64,000 nt of DNA from NCBI RefSeq assembly GCF_035920365.1, contig NZ_CP109150.1, forward strand, positions 3,410,001 through 3,474,000, read 5' to 3'. How positions within the stretch are numbered: position 1 is the first letter of the stretch; every line of letters starts with the position of its first letter. This DNA is from Micromonospora sp. NBC_01740. Lineage in GTDB: Bacteria; Actinomycetota; Actinomycetes; Mycobacteriales; Micromonosporaceae. This document shows positions 38,053 to 46,692 of this stretch, piece by piece. A model generated the notes under the pieces. That model was not told the origin of the DNA. It made no database searches and was given only the letters and a program-made list of their open reading frames with translations. The position numbers and the translations under genes were made by a program.

Positions 38053-38466
38053 ATGGACATGCGTGAGGACGACGTGCGACAGGACGCCGCCCGGCGGGCC
38101 GAGGAGCGGATCGCCGGTGGTGTGTACGGCGAGGGCGTTCTCGACGAGGTGACCGTGCCCCCTACCGACGTGCAGCGGGTCATCCAGGACGAGGACCCGG
38201 ACGACCCGGCGCACGTTCCGGTCGACCCGGAGGTGCTGCGCGACGGCGGACCGACCCGGGGGCAGGGCGCCGTGACCACGACCGGCGGCACCGCCGGCCC
38301 GGCCAGCGTGCGCCGGGTGGCACGCCAGCCGGAGCGGCACCCGGGCAAGGTGGCCCCGACCACCACGGGCGACGCCACCACCGGCGGCCTGAGCACCCCG
38401 GCAGGCGGCTCCACCAGCGACCAGTCCGGCACCGCCAGCCAGGTCGGCGACTTCACCCCGGAGTGA
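38053..38466 (+). CDS. Acidic, probably disordered protein of unknown function
   Basis: This 137-residue protein is not recognised. It begins MREDDVRQDAARRAEERIAG, continues with Asp/Pro-rich sequence (VIQDEDPDDPAHVPVDPEVL) and ends with Thr/Gly/Ser-rich sequence (PTTTGDATTGGLSTPAGG). No membrane helix and no known motif. GAGGTG precedes the second ATG (38059) at a better distance than the first (38053). Its stop codon falls inside a 19-base tandem duplication. Confidence 0.65.
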   Translation: MDMREDDVRQDAARRAEERIAGGVYGEGVLDEVTVPPTDVQRVIQDEDPDDPAHVPVDPEVLRDGGPTRGQGAVTTTGGTAGPASVRRVARQPERHPGKVAPTTTGDATTGGLSTPAGGSTSDQSGTASQVGDFTPE

Positions 38467-38500
38467 CCCGCCGACCAGGTCGTGACCCGCCGACCAGGTC
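38463..38500. repeat. 19-base tandem duplication spanning a stop codon
   Basis: GTGACCCGCCGACCAGGTC occurs twice in direct succession (38463-38481, 38482-38500); the first copy contains the stop of the gene to the left. Confidence 0.9.
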
Positions 38501-38534
38501 GCAGGGAGCCGGCGGGCGCAACGGCGCCGGCGGG

Positions 38535-40841
38535 TCAGGCGGGGCGGAGGATGCCCAGGCGTTGGGTGGCGCGGGTGAGGGCGACGTAGAGGTCGCTGCG
38601 ACCCCGGGGCGACTCCGCCACGATGCGGTCGGGGTCGACCAGGAGGACCGAGTCGAATTCGAGGCCCTTGGCCTGGCCGACGGTGAGCACCACCACGCGG
38701 CTCTCCAGCTCCGGGTCCTCGCCGATGGCCGCCTCGGGCAGGGCGGCGGTGAGCGCGGCGCCCAGCTCGTCGACCCGACCGGCCGGCACGATCACCCCGA
38801 GCCGGCCGTCGTCCAGTCCGGCGGCCTCCCCGGTGGTGGCGGCGACCAGCTCCGCCGCCAGGCGTTCCGGTGCCACCGCGCGGTCCCACGGCGGGACACC
38901 GCTGGAGCGTACGGAGCGGGGTGGGCGCAGCGCCGGGTCGATCTCGGTGAGCACGTCGGCGGCGACCGCCATGATCTCGGCCGGGGTGCGGTAGCTGACC
39001 GTCAGCTCCTCCAGCCGCCAGCGCTGCGCCACGTACGGCTCCAGCGCGTCGGCCCAGGACGGGGTGCCGGACAGCGCGCCGGTCTGCGCCACGTCGCCGA
39101 CGATCGTCATCGAGCGGCTTGGGCAGCGGCGCATCAGCAGCCGCCAGGCCATGGGCGAGAGCTCCTGTGCCTCGTCGACGATCACGTGCCCGAACGCCCA
39201 GCCCCGGTCGGCCGCGGCCCGCTGGGCGGTGGTCAGCCGGTCCGCCTCCTCCTGCCGCTCCAGCAGCCGGTCGGCGTCGATCAGGTCGGTGACGCCGAGG
39301 ATCTCACCGCCGTCGGCCTCGTCCTCCACGTCGATGGAGCGGGAGCCCCGGGCGATCTCCAGCACGCCCTCGGCGTACTCCCGTTGCAGGGCCCGGATCC
39401 GCTCCCGGCGGGCGGCGGCGGCCCGCTCGTCCTCGCCGAGCAGCTCGGCCGCCTCGTCGAGCAGCGGGACGTCGGCCGGCGTCCAGCCGCCCGGCTCGCG
39501 GTGCAGCATGGCCCGCTCGGCCTCGGTGAGCATGGGCGCGGCGACGGCGATCCGGTCGGGGGAGGCGTACAGGTCGGCGAGCAGGCGCTGCGGGGTGAGC
39601 ACCGGCCAGAGCTGGTCCAGCACGGCCCGCACCTCGGGCTCCTCGCGCAGCTCGCGGCGGATCTCCGCCACGTCGGCCTCGTCGAGCAGGTTCTCCCCGC
39701 CCAGCGGGTCCGCGCCGATGCGCTCGGCGACCTGGGCCGCCAGGGCGTGGACGATCTCGACGTCGAAGAGCGCCCGGGCCAGGTTGTGGGGCCGCTCGGA
39801 GCGGCGGACCCGCTCCCGGGCGGCGCGGACGGTCTCCGGGTCGAGCAGCAGCACCTCCTGCTGCGGCAGCTCGATCTCCAGCGGCTCGTCGGGCACCCAC
39901 TGCCGGTCCCGTACGGCGGCGGCCAGCACCTCGACCAGCACCGCGCGGCCCTTGAGCGCGGCGGTCGCGGCGGGCTCGGCCCGGCGGGCGCTGACCCCCG
40001 GGAAGAGGTCGCCCTGCGTCCGCAGGAGCACGCCCGTCTCGGCCAGCGCCGGGAGCACCTGGGAGATGTAGCGCAGGAACGTGGCGTTCGGGCCGACCAT
40101 GAGCACGCCCCGGGTGGAGAGCTGCTCGCGGTGGGTGTAGAGCAGGTACGCCGCGCGGTGCAGCGCGACGGCGGTCTTGCCGGTGCCGGGGCCACCCTGC
40201 ACGACCAGTACGCCCGGCAGGTCGGCGCGGATGATCCGGTCCTGCTCGCCCTGGATGGTCTCGACGATGTCGCGCATCCGGCCGGTGCGCCCGGCGTTGA
40301 GCGCGGCGAGCAGCGACGCCTCGCCGGTCAGCTCCTCGTGCGCGGTGGGGGAGGCGGTCTCCAGGTCCAGCACCTCGTCGTTGAGGGCGATCACCTTGCG
40401 TTCCCGGGTGCGCAGGTGCCGGCGGCGGCGCACTCCCTGGGAGTTGGCCGCGGTGGCGAGATAGAAGGCGCGGGCCGCCGGGGCACGCCAGTCCATCAGC
40501 AGCGGGTCGTAGTCGCCGCCGGTGTCGAAGATGCCGATCCGGCCGATGTAGTGCGGGCCGCCGTCGTCGGTGTCGAGCCGGCCGAAGCAGAGGCCGCTCT
40601 CGACGGCGGAGAGCTGCTCGACCTGGTCGGCGTACATCCGCACCGCGCTGTCGCGCTGGGAGCGGGCCTGGAGGGTGCCGCCGGTCGCCCGTAGCTCCTC
40701 GGTCAGCCGTCGGGACGCCTGCTCGCGCAGCTCGTCCAGCCGGCGGTAGAGCATCGAGACATATTCCTGTTCGCGGCCGATTTCGTCATCGGACTGCAAT
40801 TCGGCGGAATCGGCGGAATGCCTTGACAAGCCGTCTCCCAT
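38535..40841 (-). CDS. HelD/HelR-type UvrD-family helicase
   Basis: This protein of about 768 residues is an SF1 helicase with Walker A VVQGGPGTGKTAVALHRAAY, Walker B VIVDEAQELSPMAW and late helicase motifs (VVLTVGQAKGLEFDSVLL, DLYVALTRATQRLGIL). The N-terminal helical arm (EQEYVSMLYRRLDELREQAS) and length match the actinobacterial HelD/HelR RNA-polymerase recycling ATPases, some of which protect from rifamycins. ATG at 40841 (QMGDG context) is preferred; the frame stays open to 40934. A consensus promoter and hairpin on the opposite strand overlap this start. No rifamycin-associated element was recognised upstream. Confidence 0.88.
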   Translation of the reverse strand: MGDGLSRHSADSAELQSDDEIGREQEYVSMLYRRLDELREQASRRLTEELRATGGTLQARSQRDSAVRMYADQVEQLSAVESGLCFGRLDTDDGGPHYIGRIGIFDTGGDYDPLLMDWRAPAARAFYLATAANSQGVRRRRHLRTRERKVIALNDEVLDLETASPTAHEELTGEASLLAALNAGRTGRMRDIVETIQGEQDRIIRADLPGVLVVQGGPGTGKTAVALHRAAYLLYTHREQLSTRGVLMVGPNATFLRYISQVLPALAETGVLLRTQGDLFPGVSARRAEPAATAALKGRAVLVEVLAAAVRDRQWVPDEPLEIELPQQEVLLLDPETVRAARERVRRSERPHNLARALFDVEIVHALAAQVAERIGADPLGGENLLDEADVAEIRRELREEPEVRAVLDQLWPVLTPQRLLADLYASPDRIAVAAPMLTEAERAMLHREPGGWTPADVPLLDEAAELLGEDERAAAARRERIRALQREYAEGVLEIARGSRSIDVEDEADGGEILGVTDLIDADRLLERQEEADRLTTAQRAAADRGWAFGHVIVDEAQELSPMAWRLLMRRCPSRSMTIVGDVAQTGALSGTPSWADALEPYVAQRWRLEELTVSYRTPAEIMAVAADVLTEIDPALRPPRSVRSSGVPPWDRAVAPERLAAELVAATTGEAAGLDDGRLGVIVPAGRVDELGAALTAALPEAAIGEDPELESRVVVLTVGQAKGLEFDSVLLVDPDRIVAESPRGRSDLYVALTRATQRLGILRPA

Positions 40842-40888
40842 TTGGTTAGCATCTCTCTCGGAACGGCTTTCGAGAGCCGTTCTTTTTT
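40823..40888 (+). promoter_or_regulatory. Consensus promoter running into an intrinsic terminator, antisense to the helicase start
   Basis: On the plus strand TTGACA (40823-40828) and TAGCAT (40847-40852) are 18 bases apart. The expected start site near 40860 is followed at once by GAACGGCT-TTCGAG-AGCCGTTC (40861-40882) and six T residues (40883-40888), a classic terminator and rare in this GC-rich DNA. Any transcript would be about 28 bases. The spacer covers the helicase start codon (40839-40841). Confidence 0.6.
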
Positions 40889-40973
40889 GTTGCCTGAACT
40901 GAGAAAGATACCGTGCGCCGGCCGTCGCGACCAAGCGCGCCGGGCCACGCCACAGGCCGCCCCGGAGAGACAG

Positions 40974-41001
40974 CGGGGGCCCGCCGCGTGGCGGGCCCCC
41001 G
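40974..41001 (-). terminator. Terminator of the LolA-like gene
   Basis: CGGGGGCCCGCC and GGCGGGCCCCCG arms (12 bases perfect) around GCGT. Confidence 0.85.
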
Positions 41002-41013
41002 GACTGCCGGTCC

Positions 41014-42117
41014 TCAGCCCCTGGCGACCTCGTAGAGCCGCTCCGGCGTCACCGCTCCGGCGATGAGCCGGCCGTCGTCGGTGAGCAGCGCGCTGAACAG
41101 CTTCCCGGTCAGCAGCCGGCCGCTGCCCCAGTCGCCGCTGACCTTCGGCAGCTTGCCGAGCAGCGCCGCCGGGTCGCCGGTCGACTCGTTTCCGGTGGTC
41201 CCGGCCCGGTCGGCGGGCGCGCCGGCGCCGTCGAGCCGCGCGACCACCACCGTGGCCCAGCTCTCGCCGACGGTACGCACGTCCGGCCGCTCGCCGTGCG
41301 CCGGTCGCTTCCCGGGCGCGTCGGCGGGCTTGTTCCCGGCGGTCTCCTCGGTCACCTTCACCCCGGGCGGCGGGTTGAAGGTGAACTGCTCGGCGTCCGG
41401 CCGGGCGTACGACACCTGGGTGAAGGCCATCTCGAAGGCCGGCTTGTCGCTGCCGTCGGCGAAGACCTCGAAGCGCAGCGGCACGTGCTGGCGCGCGTCG
41501 ATGGCGATGCGCACCTGGTGCACCAGCGAGGCGGCGTCGCGCGGGGCGAGCACCAGCTCGTACGCGTCCCGGCCGGCGACCGTGGCGGACCGGCCGACGC
41601 TCACCTCGGTGCTCGGGCTGATCGCCGCCAGGGCCCGGTCGGCCGCCTCCCCGGGGGTGACCGGCAACTCCGGGCTCCCGGTCCCGCCGGCGCCCTCGGG
41701 GAGCGTGCGGTGGGTGGCGGTGTTGGACCGGCTGTTCCAGGCCCACACGTCGCGGCCGTTGCGGATGACGTCCCGCTCGCCGAGCGTGTCCACGAGGGCG
41801 ATGCGCTGCCGGTCGGGCCCGGAGTGCCAGACCCGCAGCGTGTGCGTGCCGGTCAGCAGGCCGGCCGGGCCGTCGCCGGCGACCAGGCCGGCCAGCGGCG
41901 GCAGGCCCAGGTCGGCGCGCTGCACGACCGTGCCGGAGAGCCCCTCCAGCCGGGAGGTCTGCAGGTCGACCAGGAGTTGGGCGGCGGTACGCGGCGGCAG
42001 GCTCGGCTCGGCCTGGGCGGCGAACGTGCCGAGCGCGGCACCCCCGCCGATGACGGTCACGACGGCGGTCACCGGGACCAGCCAGCGTAGGACGGGACGG
42101 CTCTTCAGGACGGACAT
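41014..42117 (-). CDS. LolA-like secreted/anchored protein
   Basis: The 367-residue protein has an N-terminal signal anchor (VLRWLVPVTAVVTVIGGGAA) and a LolA/LppX-like half-barrel: LLVDLQTSRLEGLSGTVVQR, HTLRVWHSGPDRQRIALVDT, RDVWAWNSRSNTATHRTLPE, and later QVRIAIDARQHVPLRFEVFA. Such proteins bind lipids or sense envelope state. ATG at 42117 follows AGGAGGT at six bases. It is divergent from an OmpR-type two-component pair, which may control it or be controlled by it (inference). Confidence 0.82.
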   Translation of the reverse strand: MSVLKSRPVLRWLVPVTAVVTVIGGGAALGTFAAQAEPSLPPRTAAQLLVDLQTSRLEGLSGTVVQRADLGLPPLAGLVAGDGPAGLLTGTHTLRVWHSGPDRQRIALVDTLGERDVIRNGRDVWAWNSRSNTATHRTLPEGAGGTGSPELPVTPGEAADRALAAISPSTEVSVGRSATVAGRDAYELVLAPRDAASLVHQVRIAIDARQHVPLRFEVFADGSDKPAFEMAFTQVSYARPDAEQFTFNPPPGVKVTEETAGNKPADAPGKRPAHGERPDVRTVGESWATVVVARLDGAGAPADRAGTTGNESTGDPAALLGKLPKVSGDWGSGRLLTGKLFSALLTDDGRLIAGAVTPERLYEVARG

Positions 42118-42211
42118 GTGACACCTCCTGCCGGACATCCTGCCTCCCCGACGCTGTGAGGGCGCTGAGGACGACCGTACGACCGCCCGCACGGGTGGCA
42201 CCCTTGACCCC

Positions 42212-42868
42212 GTGCGGTTGCTGGTGGTGGAGGACGAGTCGCGGCTGGCGTCCGCCCTGCAACGGGGTCTGCAGGCCGAGGGGTTCGCGGTGGACGTGGC
42301 GGCGACCGGCCCGGCGGGGCTCGACGCGGCCCGGCACGGCGGGTACGACGCGATGATCCTCGACGTGATGCTGCCCGGCCTCTCCGGCTACGAGCTGGTG
42401 CGCCGGCTGCGCGCCGAGGAGCACTGGCTCCCGGTGCTCATGCTCTCGGCGAAGGACGGCGAGTACGACCAGGCCGACGGGCTGGACTGCGGGGCCGACG
42501 ACTACCTCACCAAGCCCTTCTCGTACGTCGTGCTGCTGGCCCGGCTGCGGGCCCTGTTGCGTCGCGGCGCCCCCGAACGCCCCACGGTCCTCGCGGTCGG
42601 CGACCTCCGGCTCGATCCGGCCCGGCGGCGGGTGACCCGGGCCGACGCCGAGGTCGCGCTGACCAGCCGCGAGTTCGCGCTGCTCGACTACCTGATGCGC
42701 CGCCCCGGCGAGGTGGTCTCCAAGACGGAGCTGCTCGACCACGTCTGGGACGCCAGCGTCGAGACGGCGCCCAACGCCGTCGAGGTCTACGTCGGGTACC
42801 TGCGGCGCAAGATCGGCCGGGAGCGTCTGGAGACGGTCCGGGGCGCCGGCTACCGGCTCGCCCCGTGA
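42212..42868 (+). CDS. OmpR-family response regulator
   Basis: The 218-residue protein has a receiver domain (LLVVEDESRLASALQRGLQA; phospho-Asp about 51 in MILDVMLPG; KPF motif in DDYLTKPFSY) and a C-terminal winged helix (LTSREFALLDYLMRRPGEVV, then NAVEVYVGYLRRKI). GTG start at 42212. It overlaps the sensor kinase gene by four bases (GTGA), so the pair is cotranslated. Confidence 0.95.
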   Translation: MRLLVVEDESRLASALQRGLQAEGFAVDVAATGPAGLDAARHGGYDAMILDVMLPGLSGYELVRRLRAEEHWLPVLMLSAKDGEYDQADGLDCGADDYLTKPFSYVVLLARLRALLRRGAPERPTVLAVGDLRLDPARRRVTRADAEVALTSREFALLDYLMRRPGEVVSKTELLDHVWDASVETAPNAVEVYVGYLRRKIGRERLETVRGAGYRLAP

Positions 42869-44454
42869 CGAGGGGGGCGCGCGGGCGCCTGCGTGCCGCG
42901 CTCGGGCTGCGCGGGCGGCTGATGGTGGTCGGGGTGCTCGGGGTGTCGGGGGGACTGGCCGTCGGAGGGCTCGTCCTGCTCGCCGTGCTGGGCTGGGCCC
43001 TGCAACGCGCCGTGGACACCGAGGCGTTCCAGACCGCCGACGCGGTCGCGCTGCTCGCCGCCGAGGAGGTCCTGCCCGATCCGCTGCCGGTGGCCGGTGG
43101 ACAGGTCCGGGTGCAGGTGATCGACGCCGAGGGCAGGGTGCGGGCCGCCTCGATCGACGCCGACCGGTTGGTGCCGATGGTGTCGCCGGAACGGATCGAC
43201 GCCGGCGCGCGGCAGCGGCTGACGGTGTCGGGGGAGCGGGTCGGCCTGGCCGGGCCGGTGCGGGTGGTGACCGTACCGGCGGGCACCGCCGCCGACCCGC
43301 GCACCGTCCTGGTGGCCCGGTCGCTGGCGGACGTACGGCACAGCGCGCACGTCGTACGGACCATCCTGCTGGTGAGTTTCCCGCTGCTGGTGGCGGTGCT
43401 GGCCGCCGTGGCCTGGCGGGTGGTCGGCGCGACCCTGCGCCCGGTGGAGGCGCTGCGCCGAGGCGCCGAGGAGATCACCGGGCGGGACGGGGGCGGGCGG
43501 CTGCCCGTACCGGCGTCGCAGGACGAGATCCACCGGCTGGCGGTCACGCTCAACGGGATGCTGGGCCGGCTGGAGTCCGCCCGGGACCGGCAGCGGGCGT
43601 TCGTCGCCGACGCCGCCCACGAGCTGCGCAGCCCGCTGACGAACATCCGTACCGAGCTGGAGGTCGCCCGGCGGCTCGCCGACCGGACGGACTGGACGGA
43701 GGTGTCGGCGAACCTGCTCGCCGACACCGAGCGGCTCGGTCGGCTCGTCGACGACCTGCTCCTGCTGGCCCGGCTCGACGAGCGGCCGACGGCACGGGCC
43801 ACCGGGCCGGTCGAGTTGGGGGCCCTGCTGGCGGCGGTGGCCGCCCGGTATCCGTCGCCGCCGGTGCGCCTCGACGCGCCGGCGATGCCGCTGTGGACCG
43901 AGGGCGACCCCGACGAGTTGCGCCGGATCCTCACCAACCTGGTCGACAACGCGGTCCGGCACGCCCACGGCGAGGTGGTGCTGACCGCCGGCCCGGGCAT
44001 CGACGAGGCGGGCGGCGCCGGCGGGACGGCCGGTCGGGGAGCGGTGGACGGCGGGCTGCCCAGCCGGGGAGCGCCGGACGGCTGGACGGCCGGCCGGGGA
44101 GCGGTGGACGGCGGGACGGCCGGCCGGGGAGCGGCGGACGGCGGGGCCGCCGGCAGGGGGACGGGCGGCAGCGGCGCTGGCGACGGGGCGTACCACCTGG
44201 TGACGGTGACCGACGACGGGCCGGGGATCCCGGCCGCGGACCGGGAGCGGGTCTTCGGGCGGTTCACCCGGCTCGACGACGCCCGCGCCCGGGACGACGG
44301 CGGCGCCGGCCTCGGGCTGGCCATCGTGCGCGAGCTGGTCCGCCGGGCCGGCGGCGGCATCGTCCTGACCGACGCCCACCCCGGCCGGGACGGCGGTCCG
44401 GGGCTGCGGGTACGGCTGCTGCTGCCGGCCCTGCCCGACCCGGAGCGGCCCTGA
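42865..44454 (+). CDS. Sensor histidine kinase with a repetitive insert in the ATP domain
   Basis: The 529-residue protein has two membrane helices (LMVVGVLGVSGGLAVGGLVL; HVVRTILLVSFPLLVAVLAA) around an extracytoplasmic domain of about 130 residues, then HAMP, and phospho-His about 252 in VADAAHELRSPLTN. The N box is NLVDNAVRHA and the G boxes are VTDDGPGIP and GGAGLGLAIV. Between N box and G1 lies an insert of about 60 residues (about 378-440) of Gly/Ala repeats (AGRGAVDGG, AGRGAADGG), encoded by near-perfect DNA repeats at about 44025-44165. The insert sits where the ATP lid strand region begins and is unusual. Confidence 0.93.
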   Translation: MTRGARGRLRAALGLRGRLMVVGVLGVSGGLAVGGLVLLAVLGWALQRAVDTEAFQTADAVALLAAEEVLPDPLPVAGGQVRVQVIDAEGRVRAASIDADRLVPMVSPERIDAGARQRLTVSGERVGLAGPVRVVTVPAGTAADPRTVLVARSLADVRHSAHVVRTILLVSFPLLVAVLAAVAWRVVGATLRPVEALRRGAEEITGRDGGGRLPVPASQDEIHRLAVTLNGMLGRLESARDRQRAFVADAAHELRSPLTNIRTELEVARRLADRTDWTEVSANLLADTERLGRLVDDLLLLARLDERPTARATGPVELGALLAAVAARYPSPPVRLDAPAMPLWTEGDPDELRRILTNLVDNAVRHAHGEVVLTAGPGIDEAGGAGGTAGRGAVDGGLPSRGAPDGWTAGRGAVDGGTAGRGAADGGAAGRGTGGSGAGDGAYHLVTVTDDGPGIPAADRERVFGRFTRLDDARARDDGGAGLGLAIVRELVRRAGGGIVLTDAHPGRDGGPGLRVRLLLPALPDPERP

Positions 44455-44560
44455 CGGACCGGGCCACGCCGGGCGATGGTCCGGCCGGACCGCCCGGCGC
44501 GCCCACGATCGGCGCCGCGCCACCCGGGACCCGCGGCGGCCCGTCAGCCGCGACGGGCCG

Positions 44561-46123
44561 TCAGCCGCGGCGGGTGCAGACCTGCTGGGCGCGGGCGATC
44601 GTGTCGGTCGACCACACGACCGCGACCGTGAAGCAGTAGTCGGTGCTGCGGTTCAGTCCGTAGACGACGAAGGCGGTGGTGCCGGCGGGCAGGTTGGCGA
44701 AGGCCGTCTGCGCCTGGCCGACCCGGCCGCCCGAGATGACCACCGGGCCCTCGCCGCCGGCCGGGTACGTCCAGCGCAGCGCCACGTTGTCACGGTTGTC
44801 CCGCAGCGTCACCGAGCCCGGCGGGCTGCCGGGGGAGGCCACGGCCCCGGCCGTGGGGCCGGCGGCCGACGGGGCGCCCGTGCCGGCCGGGTCCCCGGCC
44901 CGCGTGGAGGCCGGTGCGCCGGTGGCTGCCGGGGGCGCCGGGTCGGGGGCACCGTCCATCCCGGCCACCCCGGTGATCACCGCCACCGTGCCCAGCAGCA
45001 CCACCGCGACGCCACCGACGGCGAGCGGCAGCAGCCGGTTGGTGCGCCGGGACGGCGCGCGGTGCACCGGCACCGGCAGCAGCCGCGACGGCTGGTAGGG
45101 CTCCTCGGGCGCGCCGGGCTGGCGGACCCGGTGCACCCCCTCGGCCTCGTCGGTGGCGCCGTTGGCCAGGGGGACGACCGCCAGCGGCACGGCGCTGTCG
45201 GCCGGCCCGTCCCCGGCGTCGGCCTCGGGGGGCCACCAGCCGGGCGGCGGGTCCTCCGTCGGCTGCCGGGGCGTCGGCACCACGTGCGGCGGCCCGGCGT
45301 ACGGGTCCGGCTCCGCCGGGCGGTAGCCCGCCTGCGAGGGGTGCTGTGCCGTCGCCGGCCCGTCGCCCGGAGGCGGGGTGCGCGCGGATGGCACGATCGG
45401 ACCGTCCCGGCCGACGGGTGCGGTGTCGGCGCAGACGTGGTCCGGGTTGGCCGCCGCCCTGGCCAGCCCCGCCACCTGCGTGGCCAGCGGGTCGTCCGCC
45501 GGCAGGTGCTGTCGGCACAGCTCCCGGGCCAGCGCCAGGTTGTCGTGCGCCTCGGCGAACTGCCCGCAGTCGCGCCGCATCGCCCCGAGCCGGGCCAGCA
45601 TCTTGATGCCGCTGGGGTGCCCGTCGCCGTAGACCTCGCGGTGCAGCTCCCAGGCGTCCAGCAGCCGGTCGCGGGCCACCTGGCACTGGCCGCGCGCGTA
45701 CTCCACGGTGGCGAGGTCGGCGTGGGCGGCGAGCACCCGCAGCGACTCGGGACCGTCGAGCGCGGTCAGCTCGATGATCACTTCCTGGTAGAGCCGGGCG
45801 GCGCGGGACCAGCTGCCGACCCGGTGCAGCACCGCCGCGAGGGTGGCCGCGGCGGCCACCGTGCGCTGGTCGGAGCGCCCGTGCAGCCGGGTCGCGGCCG
45901 CGTACGCGAAGGCGGCCCAGCCCCGGGCCGAGTGCGGCTCGCCGAGGGCGACCAGCACGCGGGCCTGGAGGCTGGCGGCCTCGGCCAGTTCGGGTGTGGC
46001 GTTGGCCGGACGCGGGTCGGCGTCGGTCAGCGCGTCCGCGAGCAGCCGTTGGGCACCGGCGAGGTCGCCGGAGGACACCAGGTGGTGCGCCTGGTCAGTC
46101 AGTTCACCGAAGCCGTAAGGCAC
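44561..46123 (-). CDS. TPR protein with membrane helix and C-terminal FN3-like domain
   Basis: The 520-residue protein has TPR-like helical repeats in residues 1-210 (FGELTDQAHHLVSSGDLAGA; ADLATVEYARGQCQVARDRL; GAMRRDCGQFAEAHDNLALA). A Pro-rich linker follows, then one helix (LLPLAVGGVAVVLLGTVAVI) and a fibronectin III-like domain outside the membrane (SVTLRDNRDNVALRWTYPAG, DYCFTVAVVWSTD, QQVC). The two Cys may bond. GTG start at 46123. Function unknown; an envelope scaffold is plausible. Confidence 0.78.
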   Translation of the reverse strand: MPYGFGELTDQAHHLVSSGDLAGAQRLLADALTDADPRPANATPELAEAASLQARVLVALGEPHSARGWAAFAYAAATRLHGRSDQRTVAAAATLAAVLHRVGSWSRAARLYQEVIIELTALDGPESLRVLAAHADLATVEYARGQCQVARDRLLDAWELHREVYGDGHPSGIKMLARLGAMRRDCGQFAEAHDNLALARELCRQHLPADDPLATQVAGLARAAANPDHVCADTAPVGRDGPIVPSARTPPPGDGPATAQHPSQAGYRPAEPDPYAGPPHVVPTPRQPTEDPPPGWWPPEADAGDGPADSAVPLAVVPLANGATDEAEGVHRVRQPGAPEEPYQPSRLLPVPVHRAPSRRTNRLLPLAVGGVAVVLLGTVAVITGVAGMDGAPDPAPPAATGAPASTRAGDPAGTGAPSAAGPTAGAVASPGSPPGSVTLRDNRDNVALRWTYPAGGEGPVVISGGRVGQAQTAFANLPAGTTAFVVYGLNRSTDYCFTVAVVWSTDTIARAQQVCTRRG

Positions 46124-46180
46124 GCCCCATCGTGCTCATCCGACGACGGTAAGTACAAGACCCGAGCGGGAGTGTATTGG

Positions 46181-46645
46181 TCAAGAACCGGTCAGGTGTG
46201 CGGCGAGCGTCTCGCTGATCCGACGCAACTGGTCCACCTGGGCCGGGCTCAACGCGTCGAAGAGGTGCCGGCGTACCCCCTCGACGTGGCCGGGTGCGGC
46301 GGCGGCGAGGGTGGCGAATCCCTCGTCGGTGAGGACGGCGATCTGCCCGCGCCGGTCGGTGGGGCACTCCTCGCGGCGGACCCAGCCGGCCGCCTCCAGC
46401 CGGGCCACGGCGTGCGAGAGCCGGCTGCGCGAGGAGCCGCTGGCCTCGGCGAGGTCGCTCATCCGCAGCCGCCGCTGCGGCGCCTCGGAGAGCCGGACCA
46501 GGATCTCGTAGTAGGCGTGCGGCATCCCGGCGTCGCGTTGCAGCTCCCGGTCCAGCGCCTCCATCAGCGCCCGGGAGGCGGTCAGGTACGCGCGCCAGGT
46601 GCGCTGCTCGTCGGGGTCCAGCCAGCGGGTCATGACGCCCATCAT
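46181..46645 (-). CDS. MarR-family transcriptional regulator
   Basis: The 154-residue protein has a winged helix of MarR type: RLRMSDLAEASGSSRSRLSH, AVARLEAAGWVRREECPTDR, RGQIAVLTDEGFATL. Flanking dimer helices fit. Starts possible at 46645, 46642 or 46633; none has a strong ribosome site. It is divergent from a VOC dioxygenase-like gene with a perfect palindrome between, so it probably represses both. Confidence 0.9.
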   Translation of the reverse strand: MMGVMTRWLDPDEQRTWRAYLTASRALMEALDRELQRDAGMPHAYYEILVRLSEAPQRRLRMSDLAEASGSSRSRLSHAVARLEAAGWVRREECPTDRRGQIAVLTDEGFATLAAAAPGHVEGVRRHLFDALSPAQVDQLRRISETLAAHLTGS

Positions 46646-46655
46646 ACGCCAGATA

Positions 46656-46669
46656 GTTGAACGTTCAAC
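46656..46669. promoter_or_regulatory. MarR operator candidate GTTGAACGTTCAAC
   Basis: This perfect 14-base palindrome is centred in the 47-base spacer between divergent MarR and VOC genes. Confidence 0.8.
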
Positions 46670-46692
46670 AAAACCGCGCTAGCGTCGGTGGC

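Noticed and set aside
38463..40694. 743-residue plus-strand frame opposite the helicase
   Set aside because: The helicase on the minus strand has all SF1 motifs; the plus frame is a GC-rich shadow.
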